Source: an uncultured Chloroflexota bacterium
GTDB taxonomy: Bacteria > Chloroflexota > Anaerolineae > Anaerolineales > Anaerolineaceae
Direction: 5' to 3'
Length of the DNA stretch: 64,000 nucleotides
NCBI GenBank assembly: GCA_902791025.1
Contig: CADATZ010000012.1
Span: 18,741 to 82,740 of the forward strand
Part shown: positions 28,216 through 37,341 of the stretch, one piece after another
Layout of the letters: each line of letters opens with the position of its first letter
Numbering within the stretch: position 1 is the stretch's first letter
Notes under the pieces: generated by a model
What the model saw: only the letters and a program-made list of their open reading frames with translations
The model's database searches: none
What the model was told of the DNA's origin: nothing
Made by a program: the position numbers and the translations under genes

Positions 28216-29418
28216 CTATTTTAGGATCATCCCGTTGTTTACCTTCCAAATCGTGTTTCGTTCCGAAAAACTTTCCGGAAAATCAGCCTGATCTGTAGTC
28301 GTGAGGACAGCCTGTTCGTATTGTTCCAGACGGTTCAGCAAATCTTTTCCGCGTGTTTCATCCAGTTCGGCAAGTGTCTCATCCAAAAGCAGCAGCGGTG
28401 CTGTTCCTGTCTGTTCCCGCATCCATTCGATTTCCGCCAGTTTCAGTGAAAGCAGTGCGGTGCGGATTTGACCGCGGGAACCGTAGGTACACAGATCGAT
28501 CCCGGATGCGAAGATGGAAAAATCATCCCGATGCGGGCCGATCGTGGTAACACCGCGGCGGATATCATTTTCACGGTTTTCTTTAAGAATATTGCGGTAT
28601 AAGGCTGCGGTCTCCTGATCGCTGAGCGCGTATATTTCCGATTCTTCAGCGATAAACTGATTCGATTTTCCTTCACTTTTCGAGGGATTCAGCGGATCAA
28701 ACCCGGGAAGGTATCCCAACGTCAAAAGCTCCCGGGAACCGGTCAGCTGCAGGTGAACTTCTCTTGACGTTTCTTTAAGGTATTGTAAAGCCCTGGTCCT
28801 GTGACGGATCAAAACGGCAGACCGCTCCGCAAGCATGGCATCCCAGTAGTCAAGCTGCGATGGGTCTGTTCGTCTTTCCGCAAGGAGTTTGAGGAGCGCA
28901 TTGCGCCGGGTAAGGATCTGTTTCTGTTCTGAAAGGGCTTTAGCGTATCCCGGTACGGATTGGGACAGCATGATATTGAGATATCGCCTCCGTTCGTCGG
29001 GAGAGCCTTCCAAAATGCGCGTCATCTGGGGCAGGAACAAAACACAGGGGAATGTCCCGATAGCTTTCTGCGCGTTTGATTTGATACCATCTACCAGAAT
29101 CTCTTTGCGTGACCGTCCGCCTTTTTCCGCGTTTTCCAGGATAATGCGGACTTCCATTCGATGCGCACTCCCCTCTCGTTCAAATTCCACGATCATGCGG
29201 GCAACCGCGATGGGATCGTCCAGAACACTGAAGTGGATCAATTGCCTGTCGGCGGAAGCCAGCGGGCTGGAAAATGACGCGCAGTAAAATAATGCCTCAA
29301 GCAAGGATGTTTTCCCCTGGGCATTTCCTCCGGATAACAAAAGAATCCGCCGGGGTATGTCGGTATCCAGGCGGAGATAGGATCGGAAATTACTCAGAGA
29401 AAGGTGCTTGAGGATCAC
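28216..29418 (-). CDS. recF: RecF recombination mediator ATPase
   Basis: RecF loads RecA at gaps as part of RecFOR. The protein opens with ILKHLSLSNFRSYLRLD and has Walker A GGNAQGKTS, the LSPDERRR-like block (EGSPDERRRYLN), the ABC signature region (TYGSRGQIRTALLSLKLAE) and Walker B LLLLDETLAELD. The best start is GTG 29418, giving 400 residues. The frame continues upstream, but only over the lysine-rich antisense of the def tail. It begins 10 nt after the def stop on the same strand, so def and recF are probably cotranscribed. It is not next to dnaA-dnaN, its usual place in many genomes. Confidence 0.92.
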   Translation of the reverse strand: MILKHLSLSNFRSYLRLDTDIPRRILLLSGGNAQGKTSLLEALFYCASFSSPLASADRQLIHFSVLDDPIAVARMIVEFEREGSAHRMEVRIILENAEKGGRSRKEILVDGIKSNAQKAIGTFPCVLFLPQMTRILEGSPDERRRYLNIMLSQSVPGYAKALSEQKQILTRRNALLKLLAERRTDPSQLDYWDAMLAERSAVLIRHRTRALQYLKETSREVHLQLTGSRELLTLGYLPGFDPLNPSKSEGKSNQFIAEESEIYALSDQETAALYRNILKENRENDIRRGVTTIGPHRDDFSIFASGIDLCTYGSRGQIRTALLSLKLAEIEWMREQTGTAPLLLLDETLAELDETRGKDLLNRLEQYEQAVLTTTDQADFPESFSERNTIWKVNNGMILK

Positions 29419-29428
29419 AAGGATAATC

Positions 29429-30040
29429 TTATGCTTCCGTTTTTTCGGGAGCTTCTGATGGGGCTGAACCTTCTGCTGCCGGTTTTTCAGCAGGAGCTTT
29501 TGTTTCGGATACGGAAGTGTCCTGAGCTTCTTCAGCAGGCTGTTCACCTTCTTTTTCCTCGGAGGGCTGGTAGATGGCTGTGGCGCGGTCAATATAGCAG
29601 ATTCCCTCCAGATGGTCAATTTCATGCTGGAAGATTCGGGCGGTCCATCCGGAAAGATTGAGCTTCAGCGGACGGCCAAACACGCTCAGCCCCTTCACTT
29701 TAATGGATTCATTGCGGACAACAGTGCCGACGTAGCCGGGAATGGAGAGACATCCCTCACTGCCTTCCACCGTTTCCTCAGAGCGCCAGATGATTTCGGG
29801 ATTGATGACTTTGTAAGTCTTTTTGGGAGAATCTTCAACGGTATCATCTTCAGGGTATTCAACAACGATCATGCGTATAGATTCGCCAACCTGCGGAGCA
29901 GCCAGACCCACACCGCCGGAATCGCGAAGCGTTTCCAGCATATCGTCTGCCAGAAGACGGATATCTCGGTCAATTTGTGTAATTTTGTGTGCTTTTCTGC
30001 GTAAAACGGGATCACCGATTTCAACGATGTCTAAGATCAT
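29429..30040 (-). CDS. def: Peptide deformylase with acidic tail
   Basis: Start 30040 has GAAGGAG at 7-nt spacing; the longer frame to 30079 reads into the palindromic repeat. The enzyme removes the formyl group from nascent proteins. All three metal and active-site motifs are present: GGVGLAAPQ (42-50), EGCLS (95-99, Cys97) and QHEIDH (138-143, His139, Glu140, His143). Residues after about 160 form a Glu/Ala/Pro/Ser-rich disordered tail not needed for catalysis in other deformylases. Palindromic repeat copy 4 lies 22 nt upstream of the start. Confidence 0.95.
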   Translation of the reverse strand: MILDIVEIGDPVLRRKAHKITQIDRDIRLLADDMLETLRDSGGVGLAAPQVGESIRMIVVEYPEDDTVEDSPKKTYKVINPEIIWRSEETVEGSEGCLSIPGYVGTVVRNESIKVKGLSVFGRPLKLNLSGWTARIFQHEIDHLEGICYIDRATAIYQPSEEKEGEQPAEEAQDTSVSETKAPAEKPAAEGSAPSEAPEKTEA

Positions 30041-30061
30041 ATGTAAACTCCTTCGCTGCAG

Positions 30062-30154
30062 CTGTTCAAAACAGAGCACGCAGGCCAGGTATCTGCTGCC
30101 GCGCAGCCGGCACTGATGACTGGCATTCGTGCTGCGCTGTTGTGTTTTGAACAG
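30062..30154. repeat. Palindromic interspersed repeat, copy 4, with perfect terminal inverted repeats
   Basis: The ends CTGTTCAAAACA (30062-30073) and TGTTTTGAACAG (30143-30154) are perfect 12-bp inverted repeats. The interior keeps CCGCGCAGCCGGCAC and GACTGGCAT. It sits in the promoter region of def. Confidence 0.8.
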
Positions 30155-30195
30155 TAACTATTCGTTACTATTTTACCTCAGAAAAGTATAGTTGA

Positions 30196-30222
30196 TGCTT
30201 AGTAGTTAGTAGTTGTTAGATT
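30196..30222. repeat. Short tandem repeat TTAGTAG
   Basis: Units of TTAGTAG/TTGTTAG are repeated about four times between the palindromic repeat and the terminator hairpin at 30241. Confidence 0.5.
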
Positions 30223-30240
30223 TAAGGATACATCATAGAA

Positions 30241-30274
30241 CAGGGCTTTGTGTCGAATCCAACACAAAGCCCTG
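30241..30274 (-). terminator. Perfect 13-bp hairpin after the secreted protein gene
   Basis: CAGGGCTTTGTGT and ACACAAAGCCCTG pair perfectly around an 8-nt loop, 13 nt past the minus-strand stop at 30288. The T tract on the minus strand is short. Confidence 0.65.
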
Positions 30275-30287
30275 CCCTATGTCCTTT

Positions 30288-32339
30288 TTATTCTTCGTCG
30301 GTGACGCCGCTGAAGGCGTTGACTGTGTCATTCATAAAGAAGTCAGCAGAAGGTTCACCTGCATTTTGCCCTTCAAAATTACCGGGAAAGCCGCCTTGTC
30401 TATCCGGTGGCATCGGGGGCATTCTTTCCGGACCGCCGGGAAAACCACCCTGTCCGTCCGGAGGCATCGGGGGCATTCCTTCCGGACCGCCGGGAAAACC
30501 ACCCTGTCCGTCCGGAGGCATCGGAGGCATACCCTCCGGACCGCCGGGAAATTCTCCGCGGCCGTCCGGGCCGCGTCTGCCGTGTCCCATCAGGTCAAAG
30601 AGTTCGCGCATATCGGTGATGGCTGCAATCTGTTCCGCTGTCGCTTCGGATTCAGGGTTTCTTTCTTTGATAATAGCGAGAACTTCTTCAGCGGCTTCCA
30701 AAGTAATGGAAACTGTACGGTCGTCGTTCATTGTAAACCCTTCGATATCCGCAAATTCCGCTTCCGGACCGCCGGGTCTGCCCGGACCGAATCCGCGTAC
30801 ATCGGTACCGGTATACACCTGACGTTTGGCACCGCTGAAACCGGTAACCGTTGTGACGTCATACAGGCCATCTGTTTCGTTGCCTTCTACATTGCCGCCA
30901 ACGTAGACATGGTATGTCTCGCCGAGACGGAATTCCGGTGAGCTGATCACAGCGCCGCGGTATCCTCTGTTATTGGAGCCAGTGCTCTCATCCTTGTCCG
31001 GATCATAGGCAAAAATAACTTTGCCGTCAAGATCTGTGACGATGATCGCTTCGTCGGAAGCCTGGTCAGCGGAAAACTGCAGGTTCATGGTAACTTGTCT
31101 GGATTGCGTTTCAGCCCAGTCCATGGTGGAACCCGTCGCGACAACATAACCGCCATTAACATAAGAACCGCGGTCACTGTCCAGACCGGAGTCAGACATT
31201 GGTTTGGCAGCGGAAATCACCATACCTCCGTTGACGACCAGATATCCGTTGGAATCTACACCGTCGCCTTCAGCGCCAAGACCGGCAACGATGTGAAGTT
31301 CCCCGCCATTGACAGTAAGAACGGAAACCCCGTCCTCATTAACATTCATGCCATCATCCTGTGATTGGATGTTGACTTTCCCGCCATTGATGGTGAGGTG
31401 CAGTTCGGAATCCATTCCCTCAAACCCGGCTGTGACATTCAAAATACCGTTACCCTTTTCCTGCCCATCAATGAACATGGACCGGAAGGAATAGAAAGCA
31501 CCATCGATCTTGCGTTGTTTTTTCTGTACCTTGACTTCGTCTGTGGAATCATCATCCTTATATTTTGCCTTCAGCATACGGTAAATGTTAGTCCCGGTGA
31601 AGTTATTTACGCTGTCATCTGCCAGAATCACTTTCGCACCGGCATCGCTGATATCAACCTCCGGACCGTAATTGTCACGGTCTTCCCATCCGTTGTCGGC
31701 TTCGTAAACGCTGTAGAATACCAGTGCAGGAGCTGCGTCGCAGGTGACGTCCACGCCATTGAGGATCAGCGTCACTTTGGCGGTTTCATCTGTAAAGGTA
31801 TCATCCTGATCGCCGAGGTCGATCCAGATCTGGCCATGCCAGGTGCCGGAAAGTTCGTAAGTACCGGGCTGCGTGATGTGGAGCACCGGGTTATTCCAGG
31901 CTTCTTCCTCACTGTGCATCATCCGTTCAGGCACTTCATTGCCCTGGATTGGCAGATTGGCCCAGATGTATTCGCTGTATTCTTCTACCGGATAGTAGTA
32001 CACCCACTCCCATTCATCATCATAAAATACGGTTTTATATCCATTTGTATTTACCTCTGGATAGTAGAAAAGGTCATGAGCAATATAGACTGCATCCTCT
32101 CCGGATGGTTTGGTTCCGGTGTAATATTCAGCCGGGGCATTTTTTACCTCGTCATGGACGACTGTCGGATCCGCGTGCCAGGCGTAATCATATTCGCGAA
32201 TAGCTTCGCCATCCAGTGTGGCTGTCCCGGTTTGCAGAATAAGACTGCGGACTTCCGCATTCGCAAAACTATTGGCTGCTCCAATCAGAAGCGCTGCCAG
32301 AACGAATAGCAATATACTTTGTTTTTTTAAGAAATGCAT
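30288..32339 (-). CDS. Secreted carbohydrate-binding-like protein with MPPMPP tail
   Basis: ATG 32339 follows AGGAGG at 6-nt spacing and opens a signal peptide (LLFVLAALLIGAANSFANA). The middle (about residues 150-430) has stacked beta-strand repeats (GILNVTAG, LHLTINGGKVNIQSQDDGMN, VLTVNGGELHIVAG, YLVVNGGMVISA). This is the right-handed helix pattern of the bacterial carbohydrate-binding domain family (DUF4353) often found near CotH proteins. After about 600 comes a low-complexity tail of three FPGGPEGMPPMPPDGQGG units. The tail composition matches the secreted protein at 8832-9785. Ligand and role are unknown. No CotH gene is in the window. Confidence 0.7.
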   Translation of the reverse strand: MHFLKKQSILLFVLAALLIGAANSFANAEVRSLILQTGTATLDGEAIREYDYAWHADPTVVHDEVKNAPAEYYTGTKPSGEDAVYIAHDLFYYPEVNTNGYKTVFYDDEWEWVYYYPVEEYSEYIWANLPIQGNEVPERMMHSEEEAWNNPVLHITQPGTYELSGTWHGQIWIDLGDQDDTFTDETAKVTLILNGVDVTCDAAPALVFYSVYEADNGWEDRDNYGPEVDISDAGAKVILADDSVNNFTGTNIYRMLKAKYKDDDSTDEVKVQKKQRKIDGAFYSFRSMFIDGQEKGNGILNVTAGFEGMDSELHLTINGGKVNIQSQDDGMNVNEDGVSVLTVNGGELHIVAGLGAEGDGVDSNGYLVVNGGMVISAAKPMSDSGLDSDRGSYVNGGYVVATGSTMDWAETQSRQVTMNLQFSADQASDEAIIVTDLDGKVIFAYDPDKDESTGSNNRGYRGAVISSPEFRLGETYHVYVGGNVEGNETDGLYDVTTVTGFSGAKRQVYTGTDVRGFGPGRPGGPEAEFADIEGFTMNDDRTVSITLEAAEEVLAIIKERNPESEATAEQIAAITDMRELFDLMGHGRRGPDGRGEFPGGPEGMPPMPPDGQGGFPGGPEGMPPMPPDGQGGFPGGPERMPPMPPDRQGGFPGNFEGQNAGEPSADFFMNDTVNAFSGVTDEE

Positions 32340-32556
32340 ACTGTTCCTCCTGATTTGCAGGCTGTTTCCTAATAACCGTGCAAATCATTTTCTGATAATT
32401 CTATGTATGTATTATATCCCTTCAACCTTAGTCAAACTTTAGAATTTCATAATACAAATGGAAGATGTGTTAATTCTTATGAAATTGATGCTTGAATTTC
32501 CATTCAAATCATTGTACAATTAATGAAAAGATGTATTGTTTTATCAGGAGAGAATT

Positions 32557-33495
32557 ATGGGTCGTACTATCAAAGAATTGAAATCTTTGGAGCATTCCCT
32601 TGATCTTGCCAGGCTTCGCGGATTGCGTCCGATCGATGATGATTTTATGCGCTGTATTTTCAGAGATAATATTCCTTTGGTGCAACTGGTTTTGCGAATT
32701 CTGACGAATATTGATGATCTTGTGATTACCAAACTGGAAATACAAAAGGATCTGAAACGGCTCCTTGGAGCGAGATCAATTTGTCTGGATGCATATGGTA
32801 TTGACTCAAAGGGGCGGATATATAATCTGGAGATTCAAAGGTGGGATCATGGTTTCGGAGTCCGCAGAGCACGGTTTCATTCCAGTTCCATGGATATAGA
32901 AAATCTGGATGCAAGCCAGGATTTCGATGAATTACCGGAAACTTATACGATCATTCTTGCTGAGAAGGATTTCTTTGGCAAAGGTTGTCCATTTTATCCT
33001 ATTGAACGTGTAAATCTTGCAACGAATGAGTTGTTTAATGATGGAGAACATATCCTTTATGTGAACGGTGAATACAGGGATGATTCGGAAATCGGAAAAT
33101 TGATGCATGATTTTTCCTGTTGGAATCCGGATGAAATGAATTACGATTTGATGAAGGATGCGGCAAAGTATTATAAAGAAACCCCGGAAGGAGTGGCATA
33201 TATGTGCAGAACATTTGAAGAAATAAGAAAAGAAGGTATTGAGCAGGGGATTGAACAGGGGATCGCACAGGGTATTGAACAAGGTATCGCACAAGGTATT
33301 GAACAGGGGATCGCACAGGGTATTGAACAAGGTATCGCACAAGGTATTGAGCAAGGCATTGGACAGGGTATTGAACAGGCCAATATTGCCAATATTAAAA
33401 GTCTGATGAATTCACTGAAGATCACTGCTCAGCAAGCAATGGAAGCATTAAAGATTTCTCCGGACGATCAGATAAAATACGCTGCAAAATTGTGA
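32557..33495 (+). CDS. Rpn/PD-(D/E)XK nuclease-family protein
   Basis: ATG 32557 has CAGGAGAG upstream. The protein of 312 residues is of the Rpn type (PD-(D/E)XK family transposase-related): LRPIDDDFMRCIFRDN, then the nuclease core CLDAYGIDSKGRIYNLEIQRWD with Asp, Glu-x-Gln pattern, then YTIILAEKDFFG and YVNGEYRDD. Rpn proteins are recombination-promoting nucleases related to IS-encoded enzymes. Near residue 228 a tandem repeat of GIEQGIAQ (eight-residue units) leads to a short helical tail, LKITAQQAMEALKIS. A fragment of a second copy lies at 37342-37503 and a possible further one at 58797-59057. Confidence 0.8.
   Translation: MGRTIKELKSLEHSLDLARLRGLRPIDDDFMRCIFRDNIPLVQLVLRILTNIDDLVITKLEIQKDLKRLLGARSICLDAYGIDSKGRIYNLEIQRWDHGFGVRRARFHSSSMDIENLDASQDFDELPETYTIILAEKDFFGKGCPFYPIERVNLATNELFNDGEHILYVNGEYRDDSEIGKLMHDFSCWNPDEMNYDLMKDAAKYYKETPEGVAYMCRTFEEIRKEGIEQGIEQGIAQGIEQGIAQGIEQGIAQGIEQGIAQGIEQGIGQGIEQANIANIKSLMNSLKITAQQAMEALKISPDDQIKYAAKL
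33238..33380 (+). repeat. 24-bp coding tandem repeat (GIEQGIAQ)
   Basis: About six units of 24 bp alternate ATTGAACAGGG and ATCGCACAGGG. The unit number is likely to vary between strains, changing the linker length of the Rpn protein. Confidence 0.85.
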
Positions 33496-33549
33496 AACAA
33501 TGACAAAAAATTGTAATTGGTGTCTCTTAAAGCTTGGAGTATTGAAAAA

Positions 33550-34059
33550 ATGATCGTTCGGAACAGCAGACCCTCGGATTTTGAGGGGATTATGAAAATT
33601 TATGAATACGCGCGGGAGCTGATGAAGAAAAACGGCAACCCGACGCAGTGGGGTGATAAATTCCCGCAGGCGGAAAAAGTCCTGCGGGACATTGAAGTCG
33701 GTACCGGCTATGTCATCGAGGACGATGGTGAACTTTGCGGGGTTTTTGCTTTCATCATCGGACCGGACCCTACTTATGATGTCATCGAAGATGGTGTCTG
33801 GATCAATGATACCGAAGAGTATGGAACGATCCACCGTATCGCTACAAACGGAAAAAAGCCGGGGATCTTTGATGCCTGTATTGATTTTTGCAGCTCAAAA
33901 ATCAATAATCTGCGCATCGATACGCATCAAAATAACAAAGCGATGCTGCATCTGATCCAGAGCCGGGGATTTCAGCGCTGCGGCATCATTTACACATCCG
34001 ATGACGGTACGCCGCGCATCGCCTTCCAGCGGTATATATCGGATCAACCTAATTCTTAA
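33550..34059 (+). CDS. GNAT-family N-acetyltransferase
   Basis: ATG 33550 (MIVRNSRPSDF) is chosen over an upstream TTG at 33517; GGAG lies 11 nt before it. The 169-residue product has the GNAT start (IRxSxxxDFEGIMKIY), the NPTQWG motif of a clostridial-type subfamily, and the late motifs NLRIDTHQNNKAMLHLIQSRGFQRCGIIY that shape the acetyl-CoA and substrate pockets. Substrate unknown. It faces glyQS convergently across a shared terminator. Confidence 0.8.
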   Translation: MIVRNSRPSDFEGIMKIYEYARELMKKNGNPTQWGDKFPQAEKVLRDIEVGTGYVIEDDGELCGVFAFIIGPDPTYDVIEDGVWINDTEEYGTIHRIATNGKKPGIFDACIDFCSSKINNLRIDTHQNNKAMLHLIQSRGFQRCGIIYTSDDGTPRIAFQRYISDQPNS

Positions 34060-34097
34060 CGAAACAGAATTTTTAAGTTTATTTATTCTTAAAAAAA

Positions 34098-34124
34098 TAC
34101 AGCCTGTGTTATGCAGGCTGTTTT
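34098..34124. terminator. Bidirectional terminator
   Basis: ACAGCCTG / CAGGCTGT pair around a 7-nt loop, with an A tract before and TTTTGTCTT after. It lies between the convergent acetyltransferase and glyQS genes. Confidence 0.8.
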
Positions 34125-34149
34125 GTCTTATTCTTAATATGTTTTAAGG

Positions 34150-35550
34150 TTAGATAGCGGAAAGGATTTTTCCTTTCAGCTCATCAAGAGACACACGTTC
34201 CTGTGCCATGGAGTCGCGTTCGCGGACTGTGACGGTGTTATCTTCCAGTGTCTGGTAGTCAACGGTGATGCAGAATGGCGTACCAATCTCATCCTGGTAG
34301 AAGTAACGTTTGCCGATGTTGCCGCGGTCATCCCAGACGACACCCATCTTCTCAGCCAGCATGTCGTAAACCCCGCGGGCTTTTTCGACGATTTCCGGCT
34401 TGTTCTTGACCAGCGGGAACACTGCGGCTTTGTAGGGAGCCAGGTTCGGTTTGAAGCGCATGACGATACGCTTGTTTTCAACGTCTTCCCAATAAGCGTC
34501 GCAGAGCGCCATCAGCAGCAGACGATTGACACCCACCGCCGGCTCAATGACGTGCGGGACGAACTTATGCTGGTGATCCTGCGGATCCTGATAGCTCATA
34601 TCCTTACCGGAATGATCGATGTGCTGCTGCAGATCGTAATTGGTGCGGTAGGCGATGCCCCACAGTTCCTTGAATCCGAACGGGAATTCATACTCGAGGT
34701 CATAGGTATCCTTGGAGTAAAAGGAACGTTCCTGATCGGAGTGGCGGCGCCAGCGGAGTTTATCGGCGTTGATGCCCATGGTCTTGTTCACAAAGTGATA
34801 CATGGCATCCTGCCAGGATTTGAAGAGCGGTTCCCATTCGGTCTTTTCCGGATCGAAGAAGTATTCGATTTCAGCCTGTTCAAATTCGAGCGTGCGGAAG
34901 ATGAACTGACCGGTGGTGATTTCATTGCGGAAGCTCTTCCCGATCTGACCGACGCCGAAAGGCAGCTGGATGCGGGTGGAGTTGATGATGTTGTTGAAGT
35001 TGGTGAAGATACCCTGAGCAGTTTCGCCGCGCAGGTAGACCGGCATCTTTTCACCTTCGACCACACCGATGGATGTCTGGAACATGATGTTGAAAGCCTT
35101 CGGCGGGAAGACTTCATTGCCGTCCGGTGTTGTGACGTGATGTTCTTCGATATAGGCACCGATTTCATCAAGGCCCATACCATCCACCTGGATGCGTTCG
35201 ACTTCCGGATGTTTGTCAAGCCACTGTTCGATCAGGTGATCGGCGCGGTAGCGTTTGTGGGTGACTTTATCTTCCACGAGCGGATCATTGAAGGCGGTCA
35301 CGTGACCGGAGGCGACCCAGGTTTCCGGATGAAGCAGGATCTGGGAGTCGATCCCGACCATGTCCTCACGGGTGGTGATCATCTCATGCCACCAAAGGTT
35401 GCGGATGTTCCGCAGCAGTTCGGCACCCAGCGGACCGTAATCATAGGAGCTGGTCAGTCCGCCGTAAATTTCAGAAGTCGGATAAACAAAGCCTCGTCGT
35501 TTGGACAGGGCAGCGATTTTTTCAAGTGTTACAGCATTATTTTGTTCCAT
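34150..35550 (-). CDS. glyQS: Glycyl-tRNA synthetase (single-chain type)
   Basis: The 466-residue class II synthetase charges tRNA-Gly and is of the homodimeric alpha2 type. It has LSKRRGFVYPTSEIYGG at the N-terminus, motif 2 (GKSFRNEI), the FRTLEFEQAEIEYFF block and motif 3 (EPAVGVNRLLLMAL), then the anticodon-binding domain (PFCITVDYQTLEDNTVTVRERDSM). The start has GAGGGA upstream. No T-box leader is visible in the 190 bp between it and the divergent corA-like gene. Confidence 0.96.
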   Translation of the reverse strand: MEQNNAVTLEKIAALSKRRGFVYPTSEIYGGLTSSYDYGPLGAELLRNIRNLWWHEMITTREDMVGIDSQILLHPETWVASGHVTAFNDPLVEDKVTHKRYRADHLIEQWLDKHPEVERIQVDGMGLDEIGAYIEEHHVTTPDGNEVFPPKAFNIMFQTSIGVVEGEKMPVYLRGETAQGIFTNFNNIINSTRIQLPFGVGQIGKSFRNEITTGQFIFRTLEFEQAEIEYFFDPEKTEWEPLFKSWQDAMYHFVNKTMGINADKLRWRRHSDQERSFYSKDTYDLEYEFPFGFKELWGIAYRTNYDLQQHIDHSGKDMSYQDPQDHQHKFVPHVIEPAVGVNRLLLMALCDAYWEDVENKRIVMRFKPNLAPYKAAVFPLVKNKPEIVEKARGVYDMLAEKMGVVWDDRGNIGKRYFYQDEIGTPFCITVDYQTLEDNTVTVRERDSMAQERVSLDELKGKILSAI

Positions 35551-35742
35551 AGGATTTCCCTCAGTATTAAACTCCTTTCATTTTATCACGAGTATTCATT
35601 TTCAAACAAATTCCTTCACGGAAACAGGAAATGTTTTTGTCAGCTCTGGCATCTGTTGAGTACAATATAATGAATAAGCTGAAATATAGAAAAACTCGTC
35701 TGACGCCATTGGAACACATTGGCAGAAGAAACGGGAGGAAAA

Positions 35743-36660
35743 ATGTATTATCTGATTAGAACAGCATTGGAACCTTGTTCCGCAAATGAAATTCGAAATG
35801 CCGATGTTCCGTTTGTCGCTGTGTTGGATTCCAGGGAGTGGAACAGGAATTATGCGGATTTTCATTTGGATATAGATATGGAGTTGGATACCGTTGACCC
35901 GCATGAAACCAAGGCTATCGTCAATATGGATTCCCTGACCGGAACCTTTTGCCGGCCGGCCCTGACTCAAAAAGCGAACTTTCATGGGAGCTTTTCTTTT
36001 GCTCTGGATGAAAGGGGAATTGTGCTTGTTGACGACAGCGATTATGTGAAAGGTCTGGTCGCGCAAATCAGTAAAAACAAAAAATGGCGCCTTCCCAGTC
36101 TGGAAAGATTTATTTACGATCTGCTGGAAACAGCTATTTCCGGTGACCTTCCCTTGCTTGAGCAGATGGAAAAAAAACTGAACAGGATCGAAGATGAAAT
36201 TATGGATGGGAACATAACCGGTTTCCCGGTTGAATTGAATGATATCCGGGGAGATCTGCTGGATCTTCGTGTCCATTATGAGCAGCTGATCGACCTGAGT
36301 CAGGAACTGCTGGAAAATGAAAATGATTTTTTCGCCGATGAAAACCTGCGCTACTTTCACATGTTCACCGAGCGGGCGATCCGTCTCCAGAGCCTGGTCA
36401 GCAGTCAGAGAGAATATGTGTCTCAGCTGCGAGACCTGCTGCAGGCGCAGCTGGAAGTGAAACAGAACACCATTATGACTGTCCTGACCGTGATCACGAC
36501 AATATTTCTGCCGCTGACGCTGATCGCAGGGTGGTACGGTATGAACTTTACGCACATGCCGGAATTGTCATGGCCTTATGGCTATCCGGTGATCATCATC
36601 GTCAGTATCATGATCGTTATTATCTGCCTGATTTGGTTCAAAAAGAAAAAATGGATGTAA
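35743..36660 (+). CDS. corA: CorA-family divalent cation channel
   Basis: ATG 35743 has GGGAGG at 5-nt spacing. The 305-residue protein has the long cytoplasmic funnel of CorA, with a coiled stretch around residues 130-240, then two C-terminal membrane segments. The selectivity motif YGMNF lies near residue 266 at the end of the first. The Lys-rich end (WFKKKKWM) is typical. It should form a pentamer that takes up magnesium or a related metal. It is divergent from glyQS, with the promoters of both genes in 35551-35742. Confidence 0.9.
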   Translation: MYYLIRTALEPCSANEIRNADVPFVAVLDSREWNRNYADFHLDIDMELDTVDPHETKAIVNMDSLTGTFCRPALTQKANFHGSFSFALDERGIVLVDDSDYVKGLVAQISKNKKWRLPSLERFIYDLLETAISGDLPLLEQMEKKLNRIEDEIMDGNITGFPVELNDIRGDLLDLRVHYEQLIDLSQELLENENDFFADENLRYFHMFTERAIRLQSLVSSQREYVSQLRDLLQAQLEVKQNTIMTVLTVITTIFLPLTLIAGWYGMNFTHMPELSWPYGYPVIIIVSIMIVIICLIWFKKKKWM

Positions 36661-36748
36661 GTGTTTAAAACGAAGCACACCCGGACAGCTATCTTGTTGC
36701 TGCGAGGTCAACACAAGAAAACTGTACTGCGTGCTGCGTTTTGAATCG
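36661..36748. repeat. Palindromic interspersed repeat, copy 5
   Basis: It begins at the corA stop and keeps GAAGCAC, ATCTTGTTGC and CAACACAAG. Ends GTTTAAAACG and CGTTTTGAAT form an inverted repeat with one mismatch. Confidence 0.65.
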
Positions 36749-36790
36749 AATTATATACAGAAAGTTGAATGACAGGAGTGAGTCAGGATT

Positions 36791-37279
36791 ATGAAAACAG
36801 CTGTGATTTATTATTCAATGTCGGGAAATTGTGAGTACGCGGCGGAGTGGATCAACTCGGAAATTGGGGCGGATCTGATCCGGCTGGAACCGGAAAAGGC
36901 ATATCCGGATTCGGGATTCCGGAAATTTTTCTGGGGTGGCAAGAGTGCGGTGATGGGTGAAATGCCGAAGCTGAAGCCTTATGATTTTGATGGTACTAAA
37001 TACGATCGGGTGATCTTTGGTTTCCCGGTGTGGGCATCCAATCCCACGCCGCCGATCCGGACATTCATCCATGAAAACCTGGAAGCTCTGCATGGTAAGA
37101 AAATAGCTGCGTTTGCCTGCTGCAGCGGCGGCGGTGCGGAAAAAGCACTGGAGAAATTGAAGAAGATGCTCCAGACAGATATGCTGGAGGCGGAAATGAT
37201 CCTGATCGATCCAAAAGAGAAACAGGATCCCCAAAATGTGCAGAGAATCAAAGTTTTCTGCGAAAAGCTGAAAAAATAA
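36791..37279 (+). CDS. Flavodoxin-family protein
   Basis: The 162-residue protein has the flavodoxin FMN phosphate loop (YYSMSGNCEYAA, residues 7-18), the YDRVIFGFPVWASNPTPPIRTFI block that shields the flavin, and AAFACCSGGGAEKAL. It should carry electrons or reduce a small substrate in the cytoplasm. The ATG follows GGAGTGAGTC. It stands alone after a palindromic repeat. Confidence 0.8.
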   Translation: MKTAVIYYSMSGNCEYAAEWINSEIGADLIRLEPEKAYPDSGFRKFFWGGKSAVMGEMPKLKPYDFDGTKYDRVIFGFPVWASNPTPPIRTFIHENLEALHGKKIAAFACCSGGGAEKALEKLKKMLQTDMLEAEMILIDPKEKQDPQNVQRIKVFCEKLKK

Positions 37280-37341
37280 ATTTCTGTATCTTGAAAAACC
37301 TTTATTTCCATTGTAAAATATATATGTAACAAAGGAATGAT

